From the NCBI GenBank assembly GCA_021792615.1, contig JAJYUJ010000007.1, positions 16,195-80,194 on the forward strand: DNA of 64,000 nucleotides. The letters run 5' to 3'. A program made the position numbers and the translations under genes. The notes beneath the pieces were generated by a model. That model did no database searches, was not told where the DNA came from, and worked only from the letters and a program-made list of their open reading frames with translations. Of this stretch, positions 1-9,644 are shown in pieces. Each line of letters starts with the position of its first letter. The first letter of the stretch is position 1. This stretch comes from a bacterium (GTDB taxonomy: Bacteria; JAMCPX01).

Positions 1-49
1 CCTTTGGATTTTATAAGCCCTTCTTTTTTGAAGAGCAGAGATTATCTAC

Positions 50-77
50 TATTTAAATTAACTTTGTATAAAGTCAA
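50..77 (-). promoter_or_regulatory. Putative sigma-70-like promoter reading leftwards out of the window
   Basis: On the minus strand TTGACT (72-77) is followed after 16 bases by TAAATA (50-55). It lies beyond the hsp20 terminator and points towards the left edge, so it probably serves a gene outside the window. Only the consensus match supports it. Confidence 0.4.
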
Positions 78-96
78 GGACATTCAATTCTCCAAC

Positions 97-130
97 AAAA
101 AACGGGCGGTCAGATACCCGGCCGCCCGTT
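97..130 (-). terminator. Rho-independent terminator of the dnaK-hsp20 operon
   Basis: A perfect 9-bp stem, AACGGGCGG (101-109) against CCGCCCGTT (122-130), has a 12-base loop. On the minus strand it is followed by a run of T residues. It begins 19 bases after the hsp20 stop, so it fits a terminator for the leftward operon. Confidence 0.85.
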
Positions 131-148
131 GAGGAGAAGGCTTTCGCC

Positions 149-598
149 TTATTCAATTTCCACGTTTACCTGTTTTGGTTTCGCTGCCTCTGTCTTGGGT
201 ATGGTTACCTCCAGTACACCGTCCTTGAATTTCGCCTTCACCTTGTCTTTGTCAACGGATGCAGGAAGAGTAAAGGAGCGGGTAAAAGAACCATAGGCTC
301 TTTCCATCCGGTAGTAGTTTTCCTCTTTCGTCTCTTTTTCGGATTTTCTCTCACCCTTGAGGGTCAGCATATTGTCTTTTACTTCTATGGAAAAATCTTT
401 TTTCTCCATGCCTGGCAATTCAGCTTTCAGCACAACATTGTCCTTGGTTTCATAAATATCAACGGCCGGATTCCATGATCCTGCTGATAGCTCAACATCG
501 GGGAACCTAACCCTCCCCATATTCTCGTCAAACAACCTGTTGATCCTGTCCTGAATGGTGGTAAGCTCTTTAAAGGGGTCCCACTTCATTATCGCCAT
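149..598 (-). CDS. Small heat shock protein, Hsp20/alpha-crystallin family
   Basis: ATP-independent holdase that binds unfolding proteins in the cytoplasm and passes them to DnaK. The 149-residue product has the usual N-terminus (MAIMKWDPFKEL followed by an amphipathic helix), an alpha-crystallin domain over roughly residues 38-130 with the AELPG and GVLEVTIPK motifs, and a short C-terminal tail whose VNV may serve as the I-x-I anchoring motif. The frame is open seven codons further upstream (ATG at 619), but those codons contain the ribosome binding site GGGAGGTG, so the ATG at 598 is the better start. It lies 61 bases downstream of dnaK and is very probably co-transcribed with it. A strong terminator follows. 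Family assignment is secure; the exact paralogue is not. Confidence 0.93.
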   Translation of the reverse strand: MAIMKWDPFKELTTIQDRINRLFDENMGRVRFPDVELSAGSWNPAVDIYETKDNVVLKAELPGMEKKDFSIEVKDNMLTLKGERKSEKETKEENYYRMERAYGSFTRSFTLPASVDKDKVKAKFKDGVLEVTIPKTEAAKPKQVNVEIE

Positions 599-659
599 GT
601 TTTTTTCACCTCCCTTCAACGAATTTATTCAACGAAAAGCCTCAACCTTTCTGGCGGGT

Positions 660-2567
660 TTACTTTTTCTCCTCAAATTCAGCATCTATTACATCTTCTT
701 TCTTGGCTGACTCTTCGCCCTGAGCGGATTGTGCCTGTTCCGCATCAGGAGCACCTTTGCCTGCTGCCGATGCCTTTTTATACATCTCCTCTGCAAGATG
801 GTGTGAGTCTTTGTTCAGCTGCTCAATGGATGCCTTCATCTTATCGATATCCCTTTCCTGGAGTACTGCTTTGGCCTTTTCTATGCTTTCTTCCAGCCTT
901 TTGGTTTCATCCGGGTTCAGTTTGTCTTTATTCTCGTTAATCAGCTTCTGAATACTGTAGATGAGGCTGTCCAAATTGTTGGCAACCTCTATGGTCTCTT
1001 TGTTCTTTTTGTCTTCTTCCGCATGTTTCTCGGCCTCTTTTACCATCTTCTCGACGTCCTCTTTCGCAAGGCCGCTTGATGCCGTGATAACGATCTTCTG
1101 CTCTTTCGCTGTTGCGAGATCCTTTGCCGATACATTCAGGATACCGTTTGCGTCGATATCGAAGGTAACCTCAACCTGAGGTATCCCCCTCGGTGCCGGA
1201 GGTAAGCCTACAAGCTGGAACCTGCCGAGCGTCCTGTTTGCGCCTGCCATCTCCCGTTCACCCTGCAGTATGTGTATTTCTACACTTGTCTGATTGTCTG
1301 CTGCGGTCGTGAAGATCTCGCTCTTCCGTGTCGGTATCGTCGTATTCCTGTTGATGAGTTTCGTCATGACGCCGCCGAGGGTCTCTATGCCGAGTGAAAG
1401 CGGCGTAACATCGAGCAAAAGCACATCCTTTACCTCGCCGGAAAGCACGGCCGCCTGTATGGCTGCACCGACAGCAACAACCTCGTCCGGATTCACCCCT
1501 TTATGGGGTTCCTTGCCGAAGAATTCCTTTACCATCTGCTGGATCTTGGGCATTCTTGTTTGTCCGCCGACCAGCACAACCTCGTTGATTTCAGATGCTT
1601 TCAGCCCTGCATCTTTTAAAGCCTGCTTCATGGGTTCAAAGCTCAGCTCAAGAAGATCCATACACAACTGTTCCAGCTTTGCCCTGCTCAATTTCAGAAT
1701 CAAGTGTTTTGGTCCTGCTGCGTCTGCCGTAATAAAGGGCAGGTTTATCTCCGATTCCATGGTGGATGAAAGCTCTATCTTTGCCTTTTCCGCAGCTTCT
1801 TTCAGACGCTGTATGGCCATGATATCTTTACTGAGGTCTATGCCCTGGTCTTTCTTAAACTCGCCGATGATCCATTCAACAATGCGCTGGTCCACATTAT
1901 CGCCCCCGAGGTGCGTATTCCCGTTCGTGGATTTGACTTCTACGATATTCTCGCCGACTTCAAGGATCGATATATCGAACGTGCCGCCTCCGAAATCATA
2001 GACCGCTATTACTTCTTCCTTCTTTTTATCAAGACCGTATGCAAGTGCAGCTGCCGTAGGTTCATTGATTATCCTTTTTACATCAAGCCCTGCTATCTTG
2101 CCCGCATCCTTTGTCGCCTGTCGCTGACTGTCATTAAAATATGCCGGAACGGTTATGACCGCCTCTGTAACCTTTTCACCCAGGTATGCCTCGGCAGCCT
2201 TTTTCAGCTTCTGAAGAATCATTGCGGATATTTCCGGGGGAGAATAAAGTTTTCCCTTTATATTGACCCGTACGTCCTGGTTATCCGCGGAGACAACCTT
2301 GTACGGTACCATCTTCATCTCTTCCGTTACCTCGTTATATCGTCTTCCCATGAACCTCTTTATAGAATAAACCGTATTTTCTGCGTTGGTCACCGCCTGC
2401 CTTTTTGCAACCTGGCCGACAAGGATCTCTCCTTCCTTTGTAAAACCGACGACCGATGGTGTTAACCTGCTCCCCTCTTCATTGGGGATAACAACCGGTT
2501 CGCCCTTTTCAACAAAGGCCACAACAGAATTAGTAGTACCTAAATCAATACCTATGACTTTTCCCAT
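660..2567 (-). CDS. dnaK: Chaperone protein DnaK (Hsp70)
   Basis: ATP-driven chaperone for folding and stress recovery in the cytoplasm. The 635-residue length is normal. The nucleotide-binding domain starts with GIDLGTTNS (residues 6-14) and contains [11 protein letters not shown] and a GGGTFD phosphate loop. The substrate-binding domain (about 390-500) and helical lid follow, and the acidic tail ends DAEFEEKK. The ATG at 2567 has AAAGGAG just upstream. The partners grpE and dnaJ are not in this window; the next gene is hsp20, an uncommon direct pairing that suggests joint stress control. I found no CIRCE inverted repeat upstream. Confidence 0.98.
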   Translation of the reverse strand: MGKVIGIDLGTTNSVVAFVEKGEPVVIPNEEGSRLTPSVVGFTKEGEILVGQVAKRQAVTNAENTVYSIKRFMGRRYNEVTEEMKMVPYKVVSADNQDVRVNIKGKLYSPPEISAMILQKLKKAAEAYLGEKVTEAVITVPAYFNDSQRQATKDAGKIAGLDVKRIINEPTAAALAYGLDKKKEEVIAVYDFGGGTFDISILEVGENIVEVKSTNGNTHLGGDNVDQRIVEWIIGEFKKDQGIDLSKDIMAIQRLKEAAEKAKIELSSTMESEINLPFITADAAGPKHLILKLSRAKLEQLCMDLLELSFEPMKQALKDAGLKASEINEVVLVGGQTRMPKIQQMVKEFFGKEPHKGVNPDEVVAVGAAIQAAVLSGEVKDVLLLDVTPLSLGIETLGGVMTKLINRNTTIPTRKSEIFTTAADNQTSVEIHILQGEREMAGANRTLGRFQLVGLPPAPRGIPQVEVTFDIDANGILNVSAKDLATAKEQKIVITASSGLAKEDVEKMVKEAEKHAEEDKKNKETIEVANNLDSLIYSIQKLINENKDKLNPDETKRLEESIEKAKAVLQERDIDKMKASIEQLNKDSHHLAEEMYKKASAAGKGAPDAEQAQSAQGEESAKKEDVIDAEFEEKK

Positions 2568-2588
2568 GACTTTACTCCTTTACCTTTA

Positions 2589-2616
2589 AAAATAATCATT
2601 TCTCGGCTATCGTCAA
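2589..2616 (-). promoter_or_regulatory. Putative dnaK promoter
   Basis: On the minus strand TTGACG (2611-2616) is separated by 16 bases from TATTTT (2589-2594), about 20 bases before the dnaK start. It looks sigma-70-like rather than sigma-32-like. No CIRCE or HAIR-type operator is evident. Confidence 0.45.
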
Positions 2617-2750
2617 TATTTGCAGGCTATATTGCAATATTTGTCATTTTTACAAATAAGCACTACTTTTAACAGATACAAGGACAGGTAAAAGTGGAAT
2701 GAATCTTTCAAAGTGTGCTATACTATACATGAACGTAACCTATAAAAAAT

Positions 2751-4280
2751 ATGGATATTAAAAACAAAACACCGGAAACCCTGATACTGACCGAACTGGA
2801 AAAGCTGATTCGGCTGTTTTCCTTTTATCCCGCGGGACACTCCTATTTACAGGTAGCTTCTGTACGTATACTGACGGCAATAAAACAGCAGTTCGGCACC
2901 TTAAAAAACGTGCTGTATACCATAGACCGAAGGCATGTTTTCATAAACGACAACCCGCTCGACGGCTTTGAAAAACTTTCCAAATTGCTTTTTTACAAAA
3001 GGATAAAGACCCTGATACTGCACAGTACGGTCAAATCCGAAGAGTTGCTCACCTTTATTCATGAGATATCCTCCGGGGATCTTATTTTACCGAAGGACAA
3101 GAGTATCAAACAGATGCTGTTCAAACATAATATCACCGGCATCGAGGTGGATGAGGTAGATTACGATACAATCCGGGAAGAGCTTGACAACGACATGGAT
3201 CAGCAGGCAGACAATGCCGAGGAAGAGGTAAACCTCGAGAACGTTGTACAGGACCTTACCAATGACGAGCAGGAAGCGATACGGCTTATAAACCTTATCG
3301 AAAAGGAAAATGCGCCCCAGCGGTACAGCGATCTGTCGGATGCGCTGGCCGTCATCATAGAAAGGCTCTCGGAGATAGAACGGTACGAGATCCCGCTTAT
3401 AGCCATACGGACATTCACCCAGCATGTATACCAAAAAAACAAGGACAGGGATATTGCCGCGAGGGCAAAAACCATGGTTGAGGTCATATCCGCAGGAAAG
3501 GGTATAATCCCGAAAATTATAGAGCCAATCGTAACAGGTAACCCCTATTATTATGCGTCATCCGTCAAAACGGTAACTATCGTGGGAGAACCCGCACTCG
3601 ACGAACTGACCGGTATCATGATCACTACCGATGTACTGCAATCCATCAAATTTATTGCAAGGGCACTATCCGTATTTCAAAAGCAGGCATACATGCATTT
3701 ACAGAAGGTTATCCTTTCCGATAACTATAAATCCTCTCTGGTGGCTATAGATACTGCAGTGCATATAAAGACCGGTTCGGAACCGACTCTATCCGCGGGG
3801 CTCACCCACAAAGATATGCGGATCCGGAAAAGGGCACTGCAGGCATTGTTCGAGGTCAACACGGCACACGGGAACATTATAATCGAAAAACTGCTAACCA
3901 CCAATAAAGAGCAGAGAATGACCGACCTTATCATCACGCTGATAGGAAAGTACAAACGACAGATGTTTATTCCATGGATCAAGCACATGCTGCGCGACCC
4001 TGCTGTTGCATACTCCATTAAACACGATGCCCTGCTCGTCCTCGGAGAGCTCGGCAGCAAGGAGGCAACAAGCGTCATCATCGAATCCGCTTTTGATCCG
4101 TCTGCATTCCTGCCGAAGCAATACCCGGACATAAAGATTGCCGGTATAAAAGCGCTCGGAGCTGCCATGAATGAAATTGCTATTGCAAATCTTGTAAAGT
4201 TGTTGGAACATAAGGAAGAACGCATAAGGACGACGACGTGGAATACGCTCAATGAAATCGGGAAGAAATTAAATGCATGA
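2751..4280 (+). CDS. HEAT-repeat protein sharing an N-terminal domain with the downstream HD-GYP protein
   Basis: A 509-residue protein without a signal peptide or membrane segment. Residues about 14-115 (LIRLFSFYPAGHSYLQVA, then a beta/alpha stretch ending LTFIHEIS) resemble residues 8-110 of the next gene product. An acidic linker (about 145-185) follows, then HEAT/armadillo-like helical repeats to the C-terminus, clearest in the last 250 residues (for example VAYSIKHDALLVLGELGSKE and IAIANLVKLLEHKEERIRT). Such repeats are normally protein-binding scaffolds. The gene overlaps the HD-GYP gene by 8 bases, so the products are likely made in step and may interact. A TATACT box lies at 2719-2724. 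The ATG at 2751 has no clear Shine-Dalgarno sequence. No enzymatic function is visible. Confidence 0.8.
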   Translation: MDIKNKTPETLILTELEKLIRLFSFYPAGHSYLQVASVRILTAIKQQFGTLKNVLYTIDRRHVFINDNPLDGFEKLSKLLFYKRIKTLILHSTVKSEELLTFIHEISSGDLILPKDKSIKQMLFKHNITGIEVDEVDYDTIREELDNDMDQQADNAEEEVNLENVVQDLTNDEQEAIRLINLIEKENAPQRYSDLSDALAVIIERLSEIERYEIPLIAIRTFTQHVYQKNKDRDIAARAKTMVEVISAGKGIIPKIIEPIVTGNPYYYASSVKTVTIVGEPALDELTGIMITTDVLQSIKFIARALSVFQKQAYMHLQKVILSDNYKSSLVAIDTAVHIKTGSEPTLSAGLTHKDMRIRKRALQALFEVNTAHGNIIIEKLLTTNKEQRMTDLIITLIGKYKRQMFIPWIKHMLRDPAVAYSIKHDALLVLGELGSKEATSVIIESAFDPSAFLPKQYPDIKIAGIKALGAAMNEIAIANLVKLLEHKEERIRTTTWNTLNEIGKKLNA

Positions 4281-5631
4281 GAACGAACAATTGAATGAAT
4301 TTATAACGCTTATCACCGGGAGCGTTAGAAACCTGTCTCTGTATCCCAGAACACACCCAACGGTTCAAACCGCGGTAAAAAGAGCGAACACCATACTGCA
4401 CAAGCTGCTGTCTACGCAGCGGGAGATCGTCGTTGCGGTCATAAAGAATACCCTCCTTATAGAAAAGACACCGTTTTATACCACGACCAAGGGCATAGAG
4501 GAGTTCATTGACCGGCTTGCAAGGATAGGAATCAACGGGATCGTATTTTACAGGACGATCAACGAGAAGGAAATACTCATCCTGCTTGAAAGCATGATAA
4601 TTCCGCCCGAAGATCTCAACAAACAGGGCGGCATAGCGCTCAGACTCAAGAACCTCGGGGTAAAAGGCATCGAGATCAAAAAAATAGAAGAGGATATCAA
4701 AACGGAGATTTTCAAAACATACACGGCAGCACGGGATGAGATCTTCAACATCATGAGCGAGCTGCGACTCGGACATATACCCGAAAAGACGACGATAAAG
4801 GAAATTATCAGTGACCTGAACGATGCTATGCTGAAAGACAAAAACACCCTCCTCTGTCTTACTATGCTTCAGGACTATGACGAATACACGTTCAACCATT
4901 CCGTGAATGTCGGCATACTGTCGCTCTCACTCGCACAGGAACTGGGATTTAAGAGCGACGAGCTTTTACATGTCGGGCTTGCTGGTATGCTTCACGATAT
5001 AGGTAAAACAAGGGTACAAAGGGACATCATACTCAAACCTTCAAAGCTCAGTTCTGAAGAATGGGTCGAGATGAAAAAGCACCCGGTTCACAGCAGAAAC
5101 ATTATAAAAGAAATAGGCGGCATAAGCGATACGACGGCTACCTACGTTTTGTATCATCATCTCAGGCGGAACCTTTCGGGATATCCGGACTCAAACGGCA
5201 TACCGGAACAGCCCGATGGATCGAAAATAGTAGCCATTGCGGACACCTATGACTCTATGACAACCCTGCGGCCGTATCAAAAAAGATTTGATCCCCGGGA
5301 ATCCATCGAATTCATCAATAACAGGGCAGGAGAAGATTTCGAACAGAATTATGTCAAGGCGTTCATAAAAGCACTCGGTATATACCCTGTCGGTTCCGTG
5401 GTCAGGTTTGATACAAACGAAATCGGTGTCGTGACAAAGATCAGCGATTCGGACCCTCTCCGGCCTTCCGTAAAACTCATCATGGATGAAAATGGAGGCA
5501 CGATAAATAAAATAGAAGAGGTATCTCTTGAGGAAAAAGACCCCTCGACCCGCCGGTATAAGCGTACCATAGCCGGTACCGTCGGCACAGCGCAGCAGGG
5601 CCTGCTCGATCTGAACAAATACCTGAAATAA
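4273..5631 (+). CDS. HD-GYP-type phosphohydrolase with a novel N-terminal domain
   Basis: A 452-residue protein. The N-terminal domain (residues 8-110) is shared with the upstream HEAT protein. The HD-GYP domain spans about 190-385, with H209, the HD pair H241-D242 in MLHDIGK, H270 and H273, H295-H296 and GYP at 303-305. HD-GYP enzymes hydrolyse cyclic di-GMP. Here the signature reads HHLRRNLSGYP instead of HHExxDGxGYP: the Glu, Asp and first Gly are replaced, so activity may be altered or lost. There is no receiver or membrane segment, so input probably comes through the N-terminal domain. The start overlaps the previous gene by 8 bases. The stop is 4 bases from that of the convergent OYE gene. 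Confidence 0.88.
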   Translation: MHENEQLNEFITLITGSVRNLSLYPRTHPTVQTAVKRANTILHKLLSTQREIVVAVIKNTLLIEKTPFYTTTKGIEEFIDRLARIGINGIVFYRTINEKEILILLESMIIPPEDLNKQGGIALRLKNLGVKGIEIKKIEEDIKTEIFKTYTAARDEIFNIMSELRLGHIPEKTTIKEIISDLNDAMLKDKNTLLCLTMLQDYDEYTFNHSVNVGILSLSLAQELGFKSDELLHVGLAGMLHDIGKTRVQRDIILKPSKLSSEEWVEMKKHPVHSRNIIKEIGGISDTTATYVLYHHLRRNLSGYPDSNGIPEQPDGSKIVAIADTYDSMTTLRPYQKRFDPRESIEFINNRAGEDFEQNYVKAFIKALGIYPVGSVVRFDTNEIGVVTKISDSDPLRPSVKLIMDENGGTINKIEEVSLEEKDPSTRRYKRTIAGTVGTAQQGLLDLNKYLK

Positions 5632-5635
5632 CGCT

Positions 5636-6703
5636 CTAATTCTTTGCTCTACTGTACTGTTTTGGCCATGGTATATCGGCTTTGAGCACTTTGGCGGCAT
5701 ACAGGGGCCAGTACGGGTTTCTCAACACTTCTCTTCCCATAACAACCGCATCTGCAACGCCCGTTGCGATGATCTGCTCCGCCTGAAACGGATCGGTAAT
5801 CATACCCACGGTCCCTGTTGCTATACCGGCATCCTTTCTTACTGCATAGGCAAAGGGTGTCTGATACCCCGGGCCCTCGGGTATAACCGCATACGGCACC
5901 AGACCACCGCTCGAGCAATCGATCAGGTCTATGCCGGACTGTTTGAGCATGGATGCAAACCGCACGGTTTGCTCAATATCCCAGCCACCCTCAACCCAAT
6001 CTGTCGAGGATACCCGCACAAAGACAGGCAGGTTGTCCGGCCATTGTTTCCGTACAGTTTGGGCAACCAGCAACGGCATCCTGATGCGGTTGTCGAAACC
6101 GCCTCCATAAGCATCGGTCCGGTGATTTGAAAGCGGAGACAGAAATTCATGAAGCAGGTAACCGTGTGCCATGTGTATCTCTATGACCTCAAACCCGGCT
6201 TCGATGCTTCGTTGAACAGCGGATGAAAACTGTGTTACTACCTCATGGATTTGATCTTGTGTCATCTCCACCGGTGTCTGGTAATATTCGGCAAACGGGA
6301 TCGACGAGGGTGCCATGGGCTGCCATGCCTGGTCTCCCCGCGGGATAGGTTTACCGCCGTTCCACGGGGCATACGTCGAAGCCTTGCGTCCAGCATGTGC
6401 GAGCTGGACGCCCGGCACGGCTCCCTGTGCCTTGATAAAAGCGGTTATGCGTTTAAGCTGCTGGATGTGCTCGTCCGACCACAAGCCGAGGTCATCCGGC
6501 GAAATACGGCCCTCGGGCGAAACAGCCGTGGCCTCGGTCATCACCAGTCCTGCCCCGCCGACCGCTCGGCTGCCCAGATGTACCAGATGCCAGTCTGAGG
6601 CCATGCCATTCTCGCACGAATACTGGCACATCGGCGACATAAAAATGCGGTTCTTGAATTCGATTTCACGCAACGTCAGTTTGGAAAATAATTTTGCTTC
6701 CAT
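5636..6703 (-). CDS. NADPH dehydrogenase / ene-reductase, YqjM-XenA type of the Old Yellow Enzyme family
   Basis: FMN-dependent TIM-barrel oxidoreductase that reduces activated C=C bonds or nitro compounds with NADPH. The 355-residue product carries the YqjM-class FMN motif SPMCQYS with the redox-tuning Cys, the substrate pair in LAHAGRKAS, HGYLLHEFLSPLSNHR, and the C-terminal phosphate-binding segment VVMGREVLRNPYW. The frame opens two codons earlier at a GTG, but GGAGG is correctly spaced only for the ATG at 6703. It is a single gene divergent from the homospermidine operon. The physiological substrate cannot be read from sequence. Confidence 0.92.
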   Translation of the reverse strand: MEAKLFSKLTLREIEFKNRIFMSPMCQYSCENGMASDWHLVHLGSRAVGGAGLVMTEATAVSPEGRISPDDLGLWSDEHIQQLKRITAFIKAQGAVPGVQLAHAGRKASTYAPWNGGKPIPRGDQAWQPMAPSSIPFAEYYQTPVEMTQDQIHEVVTQFSSAVQRSIEAGFEVIEIHMAHGYLLHEFLSPLSNHRTDAYGGGFDNRIRMPLLVAQTVRKQWPDNLPVFVRVSSTDWVEGGWDIEQTVRFASMLKQSGIDLIDCSSGGLVPYAVIPEGPGYQTPFAYAVRKDAGIATGTVGMITDPFQAEQIIATGVADAVVMGREVLRNPYWPLYAAKVLKADIPWPKQYSRAKN

Positions 6704-6850
6704 AAACACCTCCAGCCTTTATTTATTCCTTTTATAGTAATGCACTATGAACAATTCGTAAAGTCGCGGTATCGGAATGATGATCGTTTTATTCCGGGAT
6801 CCGGGTTACCGGCTTTATGGAGGGATGAATGGTTGCATGCAAAAAAAACA

Positions 6851-6879
6851 TTGACTTAATGGAAACATTTCTCTATTTA
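6851..6879 (+). promoter_or_regulatory. Putative promoter of the homospermidine synthase operon
   Basis: TTGACT (6851-6856), a 17-base spacer and TATTTA (6874-6879) lie 16 bases before the start codon. The predicted leader is only about ten bases and has no Shine-Dalgarno sequence. Confidence 0.5.
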
Positions 6880-6895
6880 TTGCAGTACATAATCC

Positions 6896-8341
6896 ATGAA
6901 ACTAACCTTCAACAACAAAATTTTAATTATAGGGTACGGCGCCGTTTCCCGGTGCACGCTCCCCATTTTTCTCGATCATATCGATGCACCGAGGAAAAAC
7001 ATCACGATCATAGATTTTGAGGACAAATCAGGCCCGCTGAAACCATTTACCGATACGGGAATAAATTTCGTCCATAAAAAGATAACGCCGGAAAACCTGA
7101 CATCGGTTTTGGATACCTATGCAGGCAAAAATGCGCTCATCGTCGATCTGGCATGGAATATAGAAACCACGGACACCTTGACATGGTGTCATCGTAATAA
7201 CGCTTTGTACGTAGATACCTCGATCGAATTATGGAATCCCTACAAGAACGACGATATTTTCGAGAAAACCCTTTACCGGAGACAGATGCGGATCAAAGAG
7301 CTGAAAGAAAAGTTCGGGGATTCACCGACAGCTATTTTAGATCATGGAGCGAACCCGGGTTTGATCTCTCATTTTACGAAACAGGGGTTAATGGATATCG
7401 CAGACGCCGTTATAAGAGATAAAAAGTTTTCAGGGGCATTGCTCGAGGAATTATCGGGCTACAAAAAAGGAAAAGATTTTGCAAACTTAGCCAGGGTACT
7501 CGGCGTCAAGGTCATTCATTGCAGCGAACGGGACACCCAGGTGACCAACAAGCCGAAAGAGGTCGATGAATTCGTGAATACCTGGAGTATAGAAGGTTTC
7601 CGGGAAGAAGGGATAGCACCGGCTGAGATGGGCTGGGGTACCCATGAAAAAAAACATCCACCGCTCACCTTCGAGGCACCCTATGGCCCGAAAAACCAGA
7701 TATTCCTTGCCCGTATGGGCATGAACACCCGCATTAAATCTTTTGTTCCTGAAGTCGGGCCTATAGAAGGTATGATCGTACGGCACGGAGAGGCATTCGG
7801 CATATCAGACCGGCTGACGGTCTACGATAAAAACGGCGATCCGATCTACAGACCCACCGTGCATTATGCGTACATGCCCTGCCATGAAGCACTGGTTTCC
7901 CTGGATGAATTGAGGGCAAGAAATTATGAATTGCAGCCGAAGCTCAGGATCATGACCGATGAGATTACCTCGGGGAAAGATATTCTCGGCGCATTATTGA
8001 TGGGGCACCCCTATGATTCCTGGTGGACAGGCTCGATCCTCAGCATCGAAGAAACGAGGAAGATAGCACCCGGACAGAATGCAACAACACTGCAGGTAGC
8101 TGCGGGTGTCGTCTCGGCAGTAAGATACATGATTGAGAACCCCCAAAAGGGCATCCTAATCCCCGACGATATACCCCATGATTATATTTTAACGATAGCA
8201 AAGCCTTATCTTGGAGAACTCCATTCAAAACCGTATGATTGGAATCCGCTGAAAAGCAGACCGGTATTTTTTAAGGAAAACCCGAGACATGCCGTCGACG
8301 AAGATCCGTGGCAGTTCGAGTGTTTCATGCCTTTACCGTGA
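6896..8341 (+). CDS. hss: Homospermidine synthase
   Basis: NAD-dependent enzyme that makes the polyamine sym-homospermidine from two putrescines, or from putrescine and spermidine. The 481-residue length is typical. The N-terminal Rossmann fold (ILIIGYGAVSRCTLPIF, residues about 9-25) is that of the saccharopine dehydrogenase superfamily, and DHGANPGLISHF plus the C-terminal WTGSILSIEETR stretch are characteristic of bacterial homospermidine synthases. The stop is 3 bases before the decarboxylase start, so the two form an operon that could supply and then use putrescine. The alternative, carboxynorspermidine dehydrogenase, is usually about 400 residues and fits less well. Confidence 0.9.
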   Translation: MKLTFNNKILIIGYGAVSRCTLPIFLDHIDAPRKNITIIDFEDKSGPLKPFTDTGINFVHKKITPENLTSVLDTYAGKNALIVDLAWNIETTDTLTWCHRNNALYVDTSIELWNPYKNDDIFEKTLYRRQMRIKELKEKFGDSPTAILDHGANPGLISHFTKQGLMDIADAVIRDKKFSGALLEELSGYKKGKDFANLARVLGVKVIHCSERDTQVTNKPKEVDEFVNTWSIEGFREEGIAPAEMGWGTHEKKHPPLTFEAPYGPKNQIFLARMGMNTRIKSFVPEVGPIEGMIVRHGEAFGISDRLTVYDKNGDPIYRPTVHYAYMPCHEALVSLDELRARNYELQPKLRIMTDEITSGKDILGALLMGHPYDSWWTGSILSIEETRKIAPGQNATTLQVAAGVVSAVRYMIENPQKGILIPDDIPHDYILTIAKPYLGELHSKPYDWNPLKSRPVFFKENPRHAVDEDPWQFECFMPLP

Positions 8342-8344
8342 ACA

Positions 8345-9535
8345 ATGAATAAGAAAATCATCAAACAATTAGCCGAAGAACACGGGACGCCTCTCCTGAT
8401 CATCGATCACGAGCAGATACGGAAGAACTACCGTGAATTCAGAAAACGGCTTCCGAGAATACAGGTCTACTATGCAATAAAGGCAAACTCGGATCCCGAA
8501 ATTATAAAAACACTGCTGAAGCTCGGCGCGAGCTTTGATGTGGCTTCTCTGAACGAATTCAACCTGATCTTCGATCAGGTAAAACACCTCGAGCCCCGGG
8601 AACTGCAGAATTTCATCTGGGACAACATCATTTACGCAAACCCGGTTAAAAAGCCTGATTCCCTGCACGTTTTAAATTTATACAAGCCGCTCCTGACCTT
8701 TGACAGCATCGAGGAGATGAGGAAGATAAAACTACACTCACCGGATGCCGGCCTTTTGCTGAGGATAAAGATTTCGGATGAAGGTTCTGTCGTAAAATTT
8801 TCCAATAAGTTTGGCATTGACCCAAAACAGGCATTGGATTTGATAAAAAAAACAAAAGAAAACCGCATGACCATCGAGGGCATCAGCTTCCATGCCGGGA
8901 GTCAATGCAACCAGCCCGGGAATTTCGTGAAGGCATTGAGGACCGTTGCCGGGATCTTCAAACAGGCGGACGCAAAAGGCTATGAGATCGGAGAAACGGT
9001 AACCAGGGGATACCCGATAAAGATCGTGGACATCGGGGGAGGCTTTCCGGTCAAATATAAAGGAGACGAGCAGTCTTTCGAGGGACTCGCTGCCATCATC
9101 AACAAGGAGGTGGACAAGTTATTCCCCAGGGACAAGGTACTGCTGCTCGCAGAGCCCGGGAGGTTTTTAGTCGCGAACGCAGGCACAGAGGTTGCCAGCG
9201 TGGTGCTGGCAAAGCATTCAACGAATCCTCCCTCCTATCATATCGATGACGGTGTCTATCATACCTTTTCGGCATTGGTCTACGACCACATCCCGATAAC
9301 TGTGCGCGCCATTAAAGGCGGAACCCCGAAAGAATGCAGGTTATTCGGACCGACCTGCGACGGATTGGATACTCTGTCCGAGAACGAATATATCCATAAT
9401 ACAGGAAAGGTCTTCCTGCCGTATCTCCAGGAGGGGGATCTCGTGTATACGGAAAATATGGGTGCTTATACAACAGCCTCTTCGACAAATTTCAACGGCA
9501 TGCCGCCCGCAAAGGTCGTCCATATCAATCTGTAA
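8345..9535 (+). CDS. Ornithine/diamino-acid decarboxylase, alanine-racemase fold (group IV)
   Basis: PLP-dependent decarboxylase, most likely ornithine to putrescine, possibly also lysine. The 396-residue product has the PLP lysine K46 in YYAIKANSD, the glycine-rich phosphate loop IVDIGGGFP, the PGRF segment and the active-site Cys motif GPTCDGLD contributed by the second subunit of the dimer. It follows homospermidine synthase by 3 bases, which favours ornithine as substrate because putrescine feeds that enzyme. Diaminopimelate decarboxylase is a less likely alternative given the context. The start has no strong Shine-Dalgarno sequence, suggesting translational coupling. Confidence 0.88.
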   Translation: MNKKIIKQLAEEHGTPLLIIDHEQIRKNYREFRKRLPRIQVYYAIKANSDPEIIKTLLKLGASFDVASLNEFNLIFDQVKHLEPRELQNFIWDNIIYANPVKKPDSLHVLNLYKPLLTFDSIEEMRKIKLHSPDAGLLLRIKISDEGSVVKFSNKFGIDPKQALDLIKKTKENRMTIEGISFHAGSQCNQPGNFVKALRTVAGIFKQADAKGYEIGETVTRGYPIKIVDIGGGFPVKYKGDEQSFEGLAAIINKEVDKLFPRDKVLLLAEPGRFLVANAGTEVASVVLAKHSTNPPSYHIDDGVYHTFSALVYDHIPITVRAIKGGTPKECRLFGPTCDGLDTLSENEYIHNTGKVFLPYLQEGDLVYTENMGAYTTASSTNFNGMPPAKVVHINL

Positions 9536-9644
9536 TACCCGTTCTTCCTTAAGGTCGTCTGCAATGTTTTCGAAAAGGAGGCCGTGCCAGAATCCTGAAA
9601 TCAGTTACGTTCGGCCGTTTCGACAGTACCGGTCATCCGGTTCA

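Noticed and set aside
1294-2001. A 235-codon open frame on the plus strand opposite dnaK
   Set aside because: It lies entirely antisense to the highly conserved dnaK, has a Ser/Phe-rich composition typical of a reversed coding strand and no Shine-Dalgarno sequence.
2600-2700. Possible CIRCE operator upstream of dnaK, suggested by AGCACT near 2658
   Set aside because: Only one half resembles the element; there is no GAGTGCTAA partner at the required 9-base spacing.
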